Below the pieces are notes generated by a model. That model was not told the DNA's origin. It was given only the letters and a program-made list of their open reading frames with translations, and did no database searches. From Channa striata (lineage: Eukaryota > Chordata > Actinopteri > Anabantiformes > Channidae): 64,000 bases of DNA. The DNA lies in the NCBI GenBank assembly GCA_033026295.1, contig CM065184.1, positions 7,195,501 to 7,259,500 on the forward strand, given 5' to 3'. How positions within the stretch are numbered: the stretch's first letter is position 1; every line of letters starts with the position of its first letter. This document shows, one piece after another, positions 1 through 11,765 of this stretch. A program made the translations under genes and the position numbers.

Positions 1-3000
1 CAAGGTAAAAAAAAAAAAAAAAACTCACAAGTCTGTTTTCTCATTGAATGCTGAAGTTAACGTGAGTTGTCACTGATAGACATTCGGATTATTGACGAGA
101 TTACAGGATAGAAGCTGTCAGTTTATCCGCGTTAGCCACCTGATGCTAATTGAACCTGCCATAACAGACCAGAAATCTACGGCCAAGTATTCGAGCGCAG
201 AGACGCACACATTTTATATTCTCTGCCGCACACTTAGCCACAGGAGTCCAAACCCTTACGTCTTGTTCTGTGCAAAGAGTTTAAACTTTTACAAGTTTCA
301 AGCTTTCTAACATGATCATAAAGGTCATACAAGTATTTCAACTTGAGCGAATGATTTAAAGAATCGCAGGGTGGTTGTAGTGTTGGGTTGAATTTGTTTC
401 TGAAAGGTGCACTACAGTGGCACATGACTGTACAATGTAATATATATTACATGGTCAATGCCAAGAACAAATAGGGAAAGTGATTTTCTGAAAAGGCTCC
501 AGCTATGCAGGATTTTGAATCCTAACAGCTCAGCTCATCGCTCAGTATAACAAACCACCTGTTACCTGCTTGGCTAACAGACCATATCAGCCCCTCACAC
601 TAATCATTGTTTCGGTCATTCGTGATGAACTCTAGACATGCATTATTACCATATTTGTCTCTGCGACACCACATATTGACATTTTAGTGACGGTGGTTAG
701 TTAGTGACAGTAGTTTTGTGCCTGTTTATTTTCTCTTGAGCTGTGTGTGCCCTTTGTTTCTGTGTCAGCTGACAGCATGGGGAGTGTGTGCTGTTTCCTG
801 TTCAGCTCTCATCCGACTATTAGCCAAGCACCATATCCTGCTCAGGAAGTGCTGACTGCTGTAATGCAAACTGCCACTACTAGGCTTTACAAAGTGTTTG
901 ACTTTGACTCTTAATATTTTTATGCAGTAAAAGATGGAAAAGCAGTAAACAAACACAGGCATATGCCAGTGATTTTCATAATAAAATGTTACTCAACATG
1001 CTGTGTAAAAACTGCATTTTATTGTTTCTACATTTGATTATGTATATTTTTACAGCTCCGTGCTCAGAATCAGGTGTTGAAGAAGGCAGTTGTGGATGAA
1101 CAGGCTAATTCTGCCTCACTAAAGGTAATGTGACATATAAAAAATGAACTAATTATCATAAGAGCCGTGTGTAAGTGTTAGAAAAGTGTATTTGACAAAC
1201 AAATTTAGATGGTCACATGATCTTTGTCACATGATCTGATTAGGGCTTCTTCTAAAGTTGCTTGAATTACACAACGACAAGTCGGCTGCACGTTCCTCGG
1301 AAGTTCTTTTTGTTTTGTTTGTTTGAACATCAAGTCAAGTGTGTTCTCCATACTGTGTACAATGGTGCAAAGAATCACAGTAATATGATTTTGCAGGTGT
1401 AGATTTACCTAATGTGTATGTTTATAAAACAATACTATTGTGTGTTTGTTATTATACTGTATATTTGTTATGTTTCTCTCTCATCAGGAGCAACTGAAGC
1501 AAAGGGACCAAAGCCTGAGGAAGCAGGAGCAGGAGATGGACAGCCTCAGCTTTAGAAACCAGCAGCTAGCCAAAAGGGTGGAGCTGCTGCAAGAAGAGCT
1601 GGCTGCTAGTGAAGCCAAGGGCAAAAAGGGGAAGGTGATGATGAGGGGACACACAAAGGATTGGCTTGACGGTTGGGCAGAAGATGTATTGTGTATTTTT
1701 ATTACAGTAATAAAATTATTCCAATGGAAAAACATTACTTTGAAGAGTGATTATATAATTTGTAGACTCAATGATACTGTTTAGACACTAATGTTTATAG
1801 AGATGAAACACATTATGATTACAATGTTTAATTTTTCCAGAGTAAAGCAGACTCTCCCTCACAGCATGGCCTACAGACCCAGAGTGTTTTTGATGAGGAC
1901 CTGCAGAAAAAGATAGAAGAAAATGAGCGTCTTCATATCCAGGTAAGGTTTGTCTGTTTGTTTTGGGTTTTTGAGTTTTGTTTACATTTTGCCCTCTCTT
2001 TATTTTTTGCATATTGAGTGCTGAAAGTTAATTTACCCGGGGAAACCACACATGTGGTGGCTCTGTCTTTTGCTGTATGCTTGTTAGTTCTATGAAGCTG
2101 ATGAGCAGCACAGGAGGCAGGAGGCCGAGTTGAGGGCGCGACTAGAGGAGCTAGAGAAAGACTCCCAGCAGCATCAGGCTGTTGTGGACGGTCTCACTGC
2201 AAAGTACATGGAAACAACTGAGCGGCTACAAAGCGACAAGGCACGTTTAGAGGTGAGGATAACCAAGGGTGGAGGACCAACTACACTATGTGAGTGTCTT
2301 TTTTTTTTTTTTTTTTTTTAGTAAAAGGGTTGCTGAATGTGGTTTTCCTTTAATCTGATAGGTGAAAACACAGACTCTGGAGAGGGAAGCAAAAGAGTGC
2401 AGACTACGAACAGAAGAGTGGTATATGAACTTTTTATTCAGTTTGAGAATAAATATATATTTTATCCATTAATGCAATGTCAATGAGAAAAACCTATTTT
2501 GTATGTAGCTACAGTTACCTAGTTTCCACTAGGCACAAAACTGTAACTTCACTCACATTTATTCCAGACTTCATTTGTACCTGTACATGTTTTTTAACAT
2601 AAACTGTCGAAATCTATGTTTTTGTGGAGCAATTTTCATATTGTTTTAAAATAAGCAGGATAAAGGGCTGCCGTCACATAACACTGTAAATTGACCTAGC
2701 AAGTAAGGTGCATATTTCTTCTGTTATCCTCATTTTCGGTCTCTGTTTGCAGTCAGCAGCAGTTGAGGCGGTGCCAGGCAGAGCTAAACAGGCAGGTGAA
2801 ACAAAGCAGCAGTGTAATCCAGGAGAAAGTGCCCTTCAATGACACCAGTGAGTATCTGGCACTGAGCCACTTGACCAAACAGCTCTGCCACTGAGCAGTC
2901 ATGTATTTTAGAACTTGTTGTGCGTCCGTATACACAGGAGTAAATAGTGTAATGCTACACCAAACTGTAATATTACACTCAGTGAGACACGAGGCTAAAG

Positions 3001-6000
3001 CATTTAAGCTATGTTTGTCAAATCAATAAAGGTCAGTGCAGAGACTAAGGTTCTGCTCCGATTTAACTTCTCTTCCTCTCACCCTGCAGAATTTAGTGAT
3101 TACAACAGCCTAAATGTACCACCACACAATCGAAAGCACCAGGTGAGTGAGACAAACGAAACCCGGTGTAACAGGATTTTTTGTATCTAAGAGCTTAAGG
3201 TCTCCATTTCCCCAATAGTTATTGCATATATTCTTTGTTTGTTTTTTAAACACACCATTTTCAGTATCATACCTAGCTTAAAAAGTTATGATGTTAAATG
3301 CTTTACCATTCACAATCTTTTGTTTATTTATAAAAGGACACTGACAATAAAACTCCAGCATCCGCAAATCTATTAATGATTACTTGGATACACATAGTAT
3401 ACTGCAGGGTTGATTCACACAGCTTTTCGTTTTATAACACGGGTCTTTGGGTTGTGTTTTGTTTCTGTGGATGCAGCTTAAGGCTCGGGATCTTGCAGGA
3501 CAGGCTTTGAGCTTTATTCAGGACCTGGTGGCTGCTCTTTTGAACTTCCACTCATACACAGAGCAGCGAGTACATATTTATCCCCTCGACTCTTCCATTG
3601 AGCCCATCTCTCCTCTTAACCAGAAGGTAGGTCAAACGTGCTCAATAGTGTGCAGCCTATAAAAATAATGTATACTTATTAACGCCATGTATACGGTGCT
3701 ACATAAAGAACAATATTTATTGTATAAATTGAGCAGGATTTTTCTACTCTCACCCAGTTTTCTCAGTATCTTCATGAGAATGCAGCCTATGTGCGCCCCC
3801 TGGAGGACAGCTTTCTGCACCTACACCAAAGCATCACTGAAGACACCGTCACAGTACTAGTGAGTGGTCTTTAGAAATGAATATTAGTCAACTCTTTTTA
3901 CAATAACCACTAATTATTCTTTTTTATGTTCTTTTTGAATTGAAGGAGACTGTGGTCCAGCTGAAGAGCTTTGCTGATAATTTTTCGTTATACACCAATT
4001 TTTTGCAAAAGATTCTTCCTTACCAGCTAAAAAGGTCAGTGCTGTGTGTGTGTTGTTTTTGTGTTATAGAGGAAAAGAGTGGACAGAACTATTAATGAGT
4101 ATCTCCTCTTTTCCTTTCAGTCTAGAAGAAGAGTGTGAGACAACTCTTTGTACTGTTGCTCTTACTGGAAAAAACCGTGAGCTGCAGAATGATATGAAGA
4201 GAGTAACTTCTGTGTTTGACAAACTGCAGATCTACATTAACCTTTTAGCCTTACCCAGTAGGTTAACCCCGAGATCTTTTTGCCTGAACCTTTTGTTACT
4301 TATTTTAGTTAATGATTATTGTAGTTTTGCTACAAACATACAATTAACATACACATTTTTAAGCATTTATAAAAAAATCTGCTAAATTCATGTAACAAAT
4401 TTGTGCACGGCATCTCAGGTGCTCAGCTGAATGCAATGCCACAAAGCAGTACCTCAGCTGTCTTCACCCAGTTGGCTGCCTGCCTACACAGTCTTCACGA
4501 TACCATTAAAGGTGAGTAACACTGTGAGCCTGTTTTAACCTGCGGGGATTCATAAACCGCGTGATGCAGCACGACAGTTCTCTCATGTAGCCTAATGTAG
4601 ATCTGTATCATCTTTTTTTTTTTACATACCACAACCAGTAAAGACCAATAATTTTCACCCTTTGATGTGAGATGTGTAAAATGTCTCTTTTAGAAGTGAC
4701 CCAAAGCTAGCAGATGCTTTAAATATTACTCCTGCTGCTTTGTTTTCTCCCTGTGTGTTCAGAGATGTCAAAGCACTATAACCAGAAGGCCAGCTTAGAG
4801 CAGGAGCTCCCCACTGTAACCCAGAAGCTCTGTACTACCACAGAGTGCCTGCTGGGATCTCTGAGCTCACTGACCAGCAGCACTGGCAAGGTAAGGCCAA
4901 CAGAGGGCAGGCAGCAGCCAGGTTTATATTTTCTGTATTGTATGTTAAGCAGGGTGTGTTACTTTTTAGCTGCAATGCATAAAGGCTTAATTATAAGTAG
5001 CAGTTAGTTTTTACCACATAATTTCAATAGATCATGTTGGTAATTTGCCACTAATGTCATGGCAGAATAGCAGGACTCAGGTGGGCAATGGTTAAATGTT
5101 CAAAGATACTGTCCAAATCACAGTTTGTGCAGCTGCTCCCATGTCGGAGTAAAGCGATAAATGATTTCTCCATGTGACTCAAGTGAACTGTTGGCTGAGA
5201 CGTGTGTCCTGATAGAAGTCACAGTCCGGCGGGTTGCAGAGTTGAATAACACGTTGGCACACGATGTGTGCCACGAGCCGCATTTCGAGAGTGATCATCT
5301 CTGCAGGCAGAAGCTTAATTGCTCAGACATTTATCATCCTGGACACTTGGTGGTGAAATCCTCCGTGTGCTGTAAACACACTGGTTAATTTGAGGCTAAA
5401 CAGAATGCTCAGTATCTGCGTTTAGAAATGTAGTCGTTAAATAGTGTTCTGTTCTCTTTTGTTTGCATTGTATGCGACATAATATCACTGGTTTGTTGCA
5501 GATTGCCACTTTTTTCAGCAACAATTTGGACTTCTTCACTTCATCAGGCTACAGTCCAAGAGGCAGCACATTAGCCCTCAACCCCTTGCAGGCAGAGAAT
5601 ATGCTGGCCAACAAAAAGAAAGCAGCTGCTTATTTCCAAGCTGTCAAAAAAGTTAGTATCTACTTAAAGAATAATGCTATACAGATACAGTTTATTCTTA
5701 ATTCTAATGTGTTTTTTTTACACTATACTTTTTGTTTGTTCATTCAGCCCAGACCACAGTCTGTTCCATACAGAGAAGCTCTGTCAAACCGTCGCATACT
5801 TACCAGCTCTACTGAAAGCAGAGAGGGCCTGACTCAACAGGTATGATACTTGACTCATTCAAAGGTTTTAGTTAGAATGAGTTGATTTAAGTTTTAAAAA
5901 TTTCAGAGGTTACATTTCGCCAAGAGCTACGACCGACTATTCTTTGTTATGTGGGCAGCATAACCATGTGTGAGTCAATGCAGTTGCATATTACCACATA

Positions 6001-9000
6001 GATGATGTGTTTCCACATGCAGTTATGTTTATTGTGGCGTTGTCTGCTGTGGGTCACATTAAGATTAAAGAAGAAACTGAAAATCTAGAAACTCTAGAAA
6101 AAGCAGTGGCTGCTGACAAAGAAAAGGGGCTATGGAAAAGTTGATGATGAAAGTTTAACAATTGCAGAAATGTGTGGTTTAAGATGATGCAACACAATTA
6201 TGAGATATTTCAGGCGAGTTCCAGATAGTTGCTGTTTTGGGACAGGGTGTAGAAGAACTGAGAAGCTTTGTCAGTGAGCATGTGCATATTCTGTCTTGAG
6301 AAAGTTTTTTGGGGTTTTTGTTTTTTAAAGACGTGTGCTTTGGGCTCTTATTAACATATTCACATATAAAACATAATGATTATTCAAAGATGAAGGTCAT
6401 TGTGTTTTTGTCATTTGAACCTTAAGGTTTTTAATTATCCTTGCAGATTGTGGATAAAAATACTCCAAACAAACAGATATTATTTTAAACTGTATTGTTA
6501 TAGTTTCCACCATTATCTGCAAATACTAATGCCCTTTCACTTCTCCTAACCTGTGCTCAGTCCTCTTCCCACAAGCTCACTGTCTACTCTACTCCCCACT
6601 GGCCTTCTACAGGTGCAGCAGAGCCAGGAGAAGATCGCTCGGCTGGAGCAAGAGAAGGAACACTGGCTCTTGGAAGCCCAGCTGGGGAAGGTGCGGCTTG
6701 AGAAGGAGAACCAGCGCATTGCAGAACTTGAAGCACAGCTCGCAGCAGCACTAGGGGGAAGTCCAAACATGCAAAGAGCTCCAACCAACACTGTCCCACA
6801 GAGCCACGAGGAGCCAGAGATGGAGCAGAAAGCTGCAGGAAAAGAAACACTGTGCACCAGCTTGGTACAGTTGTTCTACTGGCTGTTTGTTTTTTGGATT
6901 TGCCTGTGGCGCTGGTGTCTGATTTTGTTCAACAAAAAGAGTATTATAATTCTTTTCTTGTAGCTCCCATGCTTACCAGGTTTTTTCCTAATGAAACTCA
7001 GACTTTCAAAATGCTGATGTGGCAGAATAGAAGACTAATGAGTGCAAGTCAGCCCAGTCACGAGACAGAGTGTTGTGCATTAGCTTTTATTTTTTTACCT
7101 CTTCCTTGGCTAGTTTCTTTAAGGCCTGTAGGTGCTTGTTGGATTTATAATAATTAATCCATGATCATGTCTGATGTGTTATCCTGTTTTGCCTTGTTCA
7201 GGTTGGAATGTTGTGCACAACACCCACAGTTGAGCATGTGAGTTGTAATACTCTTTACGATATAAAATATATAAATGAAAACATCCATATTTTTTTAGAA
7301 TATATGTTCTATAGTAATAGCAAATACAACACATGGAATGTATAAAATGTTCCCTGAAATTGAAAAGAATCTTATCTATTAGGTTTGTTGTGTCTTTGCA
7401 GATGGGAGATGAAGAGTCTAGGGAGCAGCTAATAAAGACTCACTACATGGCCAGAGTAGGAGAACTCACCACCCAGCTCCAGATTTCGGACAGCAAAGCT
7501 GTGCACTTTCACTCTGAGGTGAATGTTTATCTCAGTAACTGGTTCTTCTAGCAAAGTCCTGACCTTTGCTTTGCTTGTCTTGGGAAGCTAGGAAGCTTTT
7601 GCTACCTTCATTAAACACCCAGACAGTTATAGTTGAATAGTCACTTGCCCTGTTGCACCATGTGTTCATATAATCATTCCACAACTATTTTTATCCGCTG
7701 CTTTAATTTGCTTGAGAAAAGAGAGCATGGGAACTGAACCAGAAGTTAGCCTTGTTTCTCTGTTCTTCTCCTAGTCCCCTTTGGAAATTGCTCTTGAATT
7801 CCATTACTTCCAAGTAGCTCCTTTTTTCTACTGAAACACTGACACCTCAAATTTTAAGTATCACAATTGATCTGAAGATTATGTCTGTCACATTGTGACT
7901 GTCATGTCAATCATCCTCGTTTTTTTATCCAGAATGTGTCTGATCTTGAGCGACTATTTCAGACAATAGTCTCACTTTTTTAAACTGTGCATTTACCTTT
8001 GATGCTGTCCTAAATATATCAAAGAAATGTCTCTCTTTGCTGCTGATTTTAAAGCAAGATGTGTTAACTGCGCTCGACATGCATTACCCTATCATAGGGC
8101 AGCAGTTTTTGATGTTCCTTTCTCCTTTTCAAGTGTCGTGCTTTGGCCAAGAGATTAGCCATCGCAGAAAAATCACGGGAAACTCTGAGCGAAGAGGTCA
8201 AACTAGCTAATCAAAACATCACGCGCTTGCAGGTAATATGAAGTCTCATTGCAAATTTGTCTAAGTGTAGACATCCGCCTCCTCTGAGCAACAGAGATTT
8301 CTCTCACACAGGATGAACTGGCTACAACGAAGAGGAGCTATGAAGACCAGCTCAGCATGATGAGTGACCACCTGTGTAGTATAAATGAGACTTTGAGCAA
8401 GCAGAGAGAAGAAATTGACACGCTTAAACTGGGTAGCAAGGTATGACCCAGATTTCTGTTATCTGCTTTTTTCCCCCCTTCTTTTTGACTCAAGCTCTTG
8501 CTCTCAGGTTTGTTTTCAGCTGTCAAAAACTGTCAGTCTCTGTATAAATAAATGTAAAAGCTCTATCACTAAAAAAGGAGTAGAAGAAAAACAGTCTAGT
8601 GGCTTCAGGGAGTGTGAGGGGTTATGTCTGATGTGGCGGTGAAATGTGAAGTTTATGACATTTTTTTGTGAACTGGGAGGTCAGCAGTGGTGGTGCGGTT
8701 GCTGCCAGATTGATTTAAAAAGCACCTGCCGGGACCATCTGAAAAAGTGGTTAAGTTGAAGCTGCAGCCTTTTCTGAGCATGCATGTTGCAGCATGTTTG
8801 CACGCAGATGGCTTCATGTTGGGAAGTTGCAGGATGGAACATGTTTGGTGATATTAAGGTGGTGATTTTCTCTTTAAGTTCAGAAACTGACCTCACCATG
8901 TTTTATTACTATTATTATTTTTGCTTCCAAGAATGCAAAACTAATTTCATCCATTCATCAACTTGTATGTTTTTGTTTCCTTTAGGGAAACGCCAAAAAG

Positions 9001-9015
9001 AACAAAGGTCGCTAA
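1..9015 (+). CDS. ppp1r21: Protein phosphatase 1 regulatory subunit 21 (KLRAQ protein), 5'-partial, 21 full exons
   Basis: Coding exons read by splice sites and phase: (1-4), 1056-1124, 1488-1634, 1841-1942, 2088-2252, 2362-2420, 2753-2847, 3090-3142, 3477-3626, 3758-3859, 3946-4034, 4121-4257, 4419-4511, 4763-4890, 5502-5651, 5748-5840, 6613-6864, 7202-7237, 7402-7518, 8134-8232, 8312-8440, 8986-9015 (stop TAA). They total 2295 nt, or 764 residues, plus about 20 from exon 1, close to the usual 780. The window opens with CAAG before a GTAAAA donor, which fits the end of exon 1. The product is mostly coiled coil. The N-terminal KLRAQ domain begins in the 1056 exon (LRAQNQVLKKAVVDEQANS). The C-terminal TTKRSYEDQ domain is in the 8312 exon, and a basic tail GNAKKNKGR ends the protein. 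In mammals PPP1R21 is FERRY subunit Fy-2, a Rab5 effector complex that links mRNA to early endosomes; it is also reported as a PP1 partner. All introns here are GT-AG. The identity is secure from length, exon phases and motifs. Confidence 0.96.
5..1055 (+). other. ppp1r21 intron 1 (3' part of gene structure, no gene)
   Basis: This lies between the presumed exon 1 donor and the acceptor TTTTTACAG of exon 2. I see only AT-rich sequence, a poly-A run near the start and no recognisable repeat or RNA gene. The other ppp1r21 introns over 300 bases (1125-1487, 2421-2752, 3143-3476, 4891-5501, 5841-6612, 6865-7201, 7519-8133, 8441-8985) are likewise featureless, apart from a CTCF-like motif at 4897. 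Confidence 0.6.
4897..4912 (+). promoter_or_regulatory. CTCF-like motif in ppp1r21 intron
   Basis: CCAACAGAGGGCAGGC agrees closely with the vertebrate CTCF core (CCAnYAGrGGGCrs). It lies seven bases inside the intron that follows the exon ending at 4890. This is a motif match only; occupancy cannot be judged from sequence. Confidence 0.4.
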
Positions 9016-10520
9016 AGCTGCCCTCAAACTGTAGCTCCACAAAGAAAACCTGGAGAAAAGATATGATTGGTGGAGCCTCCCAGCAGTATCTTGGTACCAA
9101 CACTACCACTGTCACCAAACCTCAGGATGGCTGCACAAGCCACCGAAGCCTCCAATGTCAGGCTGTGGAAATATAAATGAACTGAACTGAGGTTTGAAGA
9201 TATTTGACTGAAAATGTTTCTTTTCCCTTTTCCTTGTCCTGGCGCCAGTTAAAACTTGATTTGTTAGAAACGCTTTTTAAAACTGTACTGTCAAGCTACT
9301 GCTTGATCTTTGGGCCCAAGCAGGGTGAGAGACAAACCGCTTTTTCCCAAAAAGGGACGGAGGAAGATAAACAGATGATTGAAGTCAAGACTTGAAGACC
9401 AAACTCTGTTGATCAGTGTGTGTGTTTTTGTTGCTCAGCATACATGTGAGAGAAAAATGAAACTGCTTTTTCTGAATGCTTATCTGTGGGAGGAGACAAA
9501 CAGAGTAAATGTTGGTGTGGCTGTGTGTGAGTGCAGTGTTGTCTCATTGTGTGACTGTCGCCAGGCTTTACATCACGTGAGAATTGTTTTACACTTAAAT
9601 ATTTTTAGATCCAATTTGAGATGATTCGTGCCAGTGGTTCCAAGGTTCTGTAGGTTTGCTTACAGCATAATACCCCTTCTAATACCTGCATATATCACAA
9701 GCTTCTGTAAAGAAGGGCTTTAAAACCTGAATAAACAACTAACAAAGGCACACCTGAATTCATTTTGCATTTTGAAAAAAAATGTCAGTTCTCTAGGATT
9801 GGTCCAAAGAAGGGATGTCGGATTAACTGTGTTTACCTGGATAAAAAGGATAGGGTGGACATGTTGGAGCTCGTGAAAGTGTGTTATTCTGTCTCTGTGA
9901 AGTTGCTCTGTAACAATAGTCATTTTTATCACCAAAGTAAAGGTTGACATGCACTCAGATGTCTGATGGGGCATAACTGTTTTTAAACCCATGTATGTGT
10001 ATGGATAAAAAGGGTAATGTGAATATAACCTCATTCAAAATCATGCTATAATTGTGCTGAGTAATTTCTAAAAATATGTACAAAAAGGCATTTATTCAGA
10101 GGTTTAAAAATCTTTATTTTCCACTGAAATGGGAAAAGTGAGTGTTTTCTTTTTTTGTGCGTGTGCTTCCTTTAAGTGTCAGAGGGAGTTGGCACATACC
10201 TTAACTGGTGCTTAGATAACCTGATTCTTGAATCATGTCAGAGTGGAGCTGAATTTTAAAATTAAAAAGAGAACCATTCTAGCTTGATGAGACTTTAGGT
10301 AAATCCACACAAAGCCCAGCAGTTACAATCGGTTTGAATAGACATCGTGTTTGCCAAGCTCTATCTGCCAGCAAACCTTTGATCACAAAGATTTGCTGAC
10401 ACCCTAATCCTATTTAAAACTTGTTTGTTAAAAGCTTGTTTTCTCACAATCTGACCTGTACAAAACCACATTATATATATATGTGAAAGAAAATAAAGAG
10501 CTCACTTAACATTGAAATGC
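9016..10520 (+). other. ppp1r21: ppp1r21 3' UTR with candidate poly(A) signals
   Basis: The non-coding sequence follows the TAA stop at 9013-9015. AATAAA hexamers are at 9730-9735 and 10492-10497, the latter just after a TA repeat, so a 3' UTR of roughly 0.7 or 1.5 kb is likely. No open reading frame here resembles a protein I know. From 10520 to about 11080 I see only AT-rich intergenic DNA. Confidence 0.5.
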
Positions 10521-11079
10521 TTCATGTATTTCAACTTCTCTGGTTGTTAACCTACAGAGGTATCCTATGTTTTCATGCAGCGTCTGTGGGAGTTGCAGAA
10601 GTTTTGGATTTTAAATTGGCTGAAATAAAAATTAAAAAAAAGAGTCTGCAACACACCCTAACCACTGGGAAATAAGGCTGTACCATTACACTGGACATAT
10701 GAGAACAGAAAGATTAATGTTTGATGCCGTCACTTAGTTATGAAAGGAAAAACATGTTGGATCATTTTGGTTGCATTCACGATGCTTTCATGTACTTTTG
10801 GTACCATACTTGAGTTCAAACTTGTTAAAGTATTCACAGTTTCCAATGGGATACATAGTTATTATAATACTACTTGAAAAGGTGTAAGTACAGGACAAAG
10901 TTTCATACAAATCAATAGACAGGTAGTGATGCTACAGCTCATTTCTTTTTTGTTCAAAAGTTCATTCAAATCCTCCCCTGTGAAATTGGATAAGAATTAC
11001 CACAGTAGAATTCACACAAACAAACAGATTTCAACACACGTTTCAGTGTGTTTGCACTTTTTCTTTTCATATAGACACA

Positions 11080-11765
11080 TAAGCAATTCGGCCTGCTGTC
11101 TCAACGATGCGCCCAAAAGCCGTAAGCACGTACGCGATGCGCGTTGCGCCGGTTTCCTACGGCCGTGAACGCAGCACCGCTCCGCTCGTCCCATCCAGGA
11201 CAGTGCGCGTGAAGTCGGGAGAGGAAGCGCCGCGCGGCCAAAACTCCCAGGATTTACACTCTCTGCCATTTTGAGCGACACCGGCCGACATCGGAGTTCG
11301 CACTCGCGTCCGTCAAACACAAACCATGAGCTGAGTTCGGAAACGTTCGCCGGGCATTTGTGAGTATGTCTGTCTGTCTTTCGGTTCTCTGCACGGACAG
11401 TTGTTCGCAGCTGTGGGCGCGTTAGAAAAGCCCCGGAACTGAACTCTGTCTCTGGGAAACGTTGACTCACTTTGTTTGTCTTTACTGGAAAAGTAACGCA
11501 CCGCGACAACGTTACTCGGACTTCGCATCAAAACAATGGCGCACAAGCGGGCCAGAACCGGGCCAGAAGCGGGCCTCTGTGTTCGGGACGGACGCGGGCC
11601 TGGCTCCGCTGCGGGTGACAGCACGCTGGTTCTGTTTTCCTTCCCCCAGCCTGCGTTGCCACGGGCGGACAAAAGTATGTTTTTGTACCGGCCGCTCGGC
11701 TTGTGTTTGTCTGGCGCTGGGCCTCTGCTGACCCCAGGCTGTAAGAATGCGCCGCAGCACAACAT
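11080..11765 (+). promoter_or_regulatory. ston1: CpG island promoter and non-coding first exon of ston1
   Basis: This block is strongly enriched in CpG and G+C compared with the AT-rich flanks. It carries a ZNF143-like core (ACTCCCAGGAT, from 11243) and a YY1-like GCCATTTTG at 11265-11273, both common just at or after start sites of housekeeping-type promoters. A plausible non-coding exon ends at 11359 before a GTGAGT donor and would splice to the acceptor at 14970, upstream of the ston1 ATG. Several open frames cross the island on both strands, but they look like chance GC-rich frames. The transcription start itself is inferred. Confidence 0.65.
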
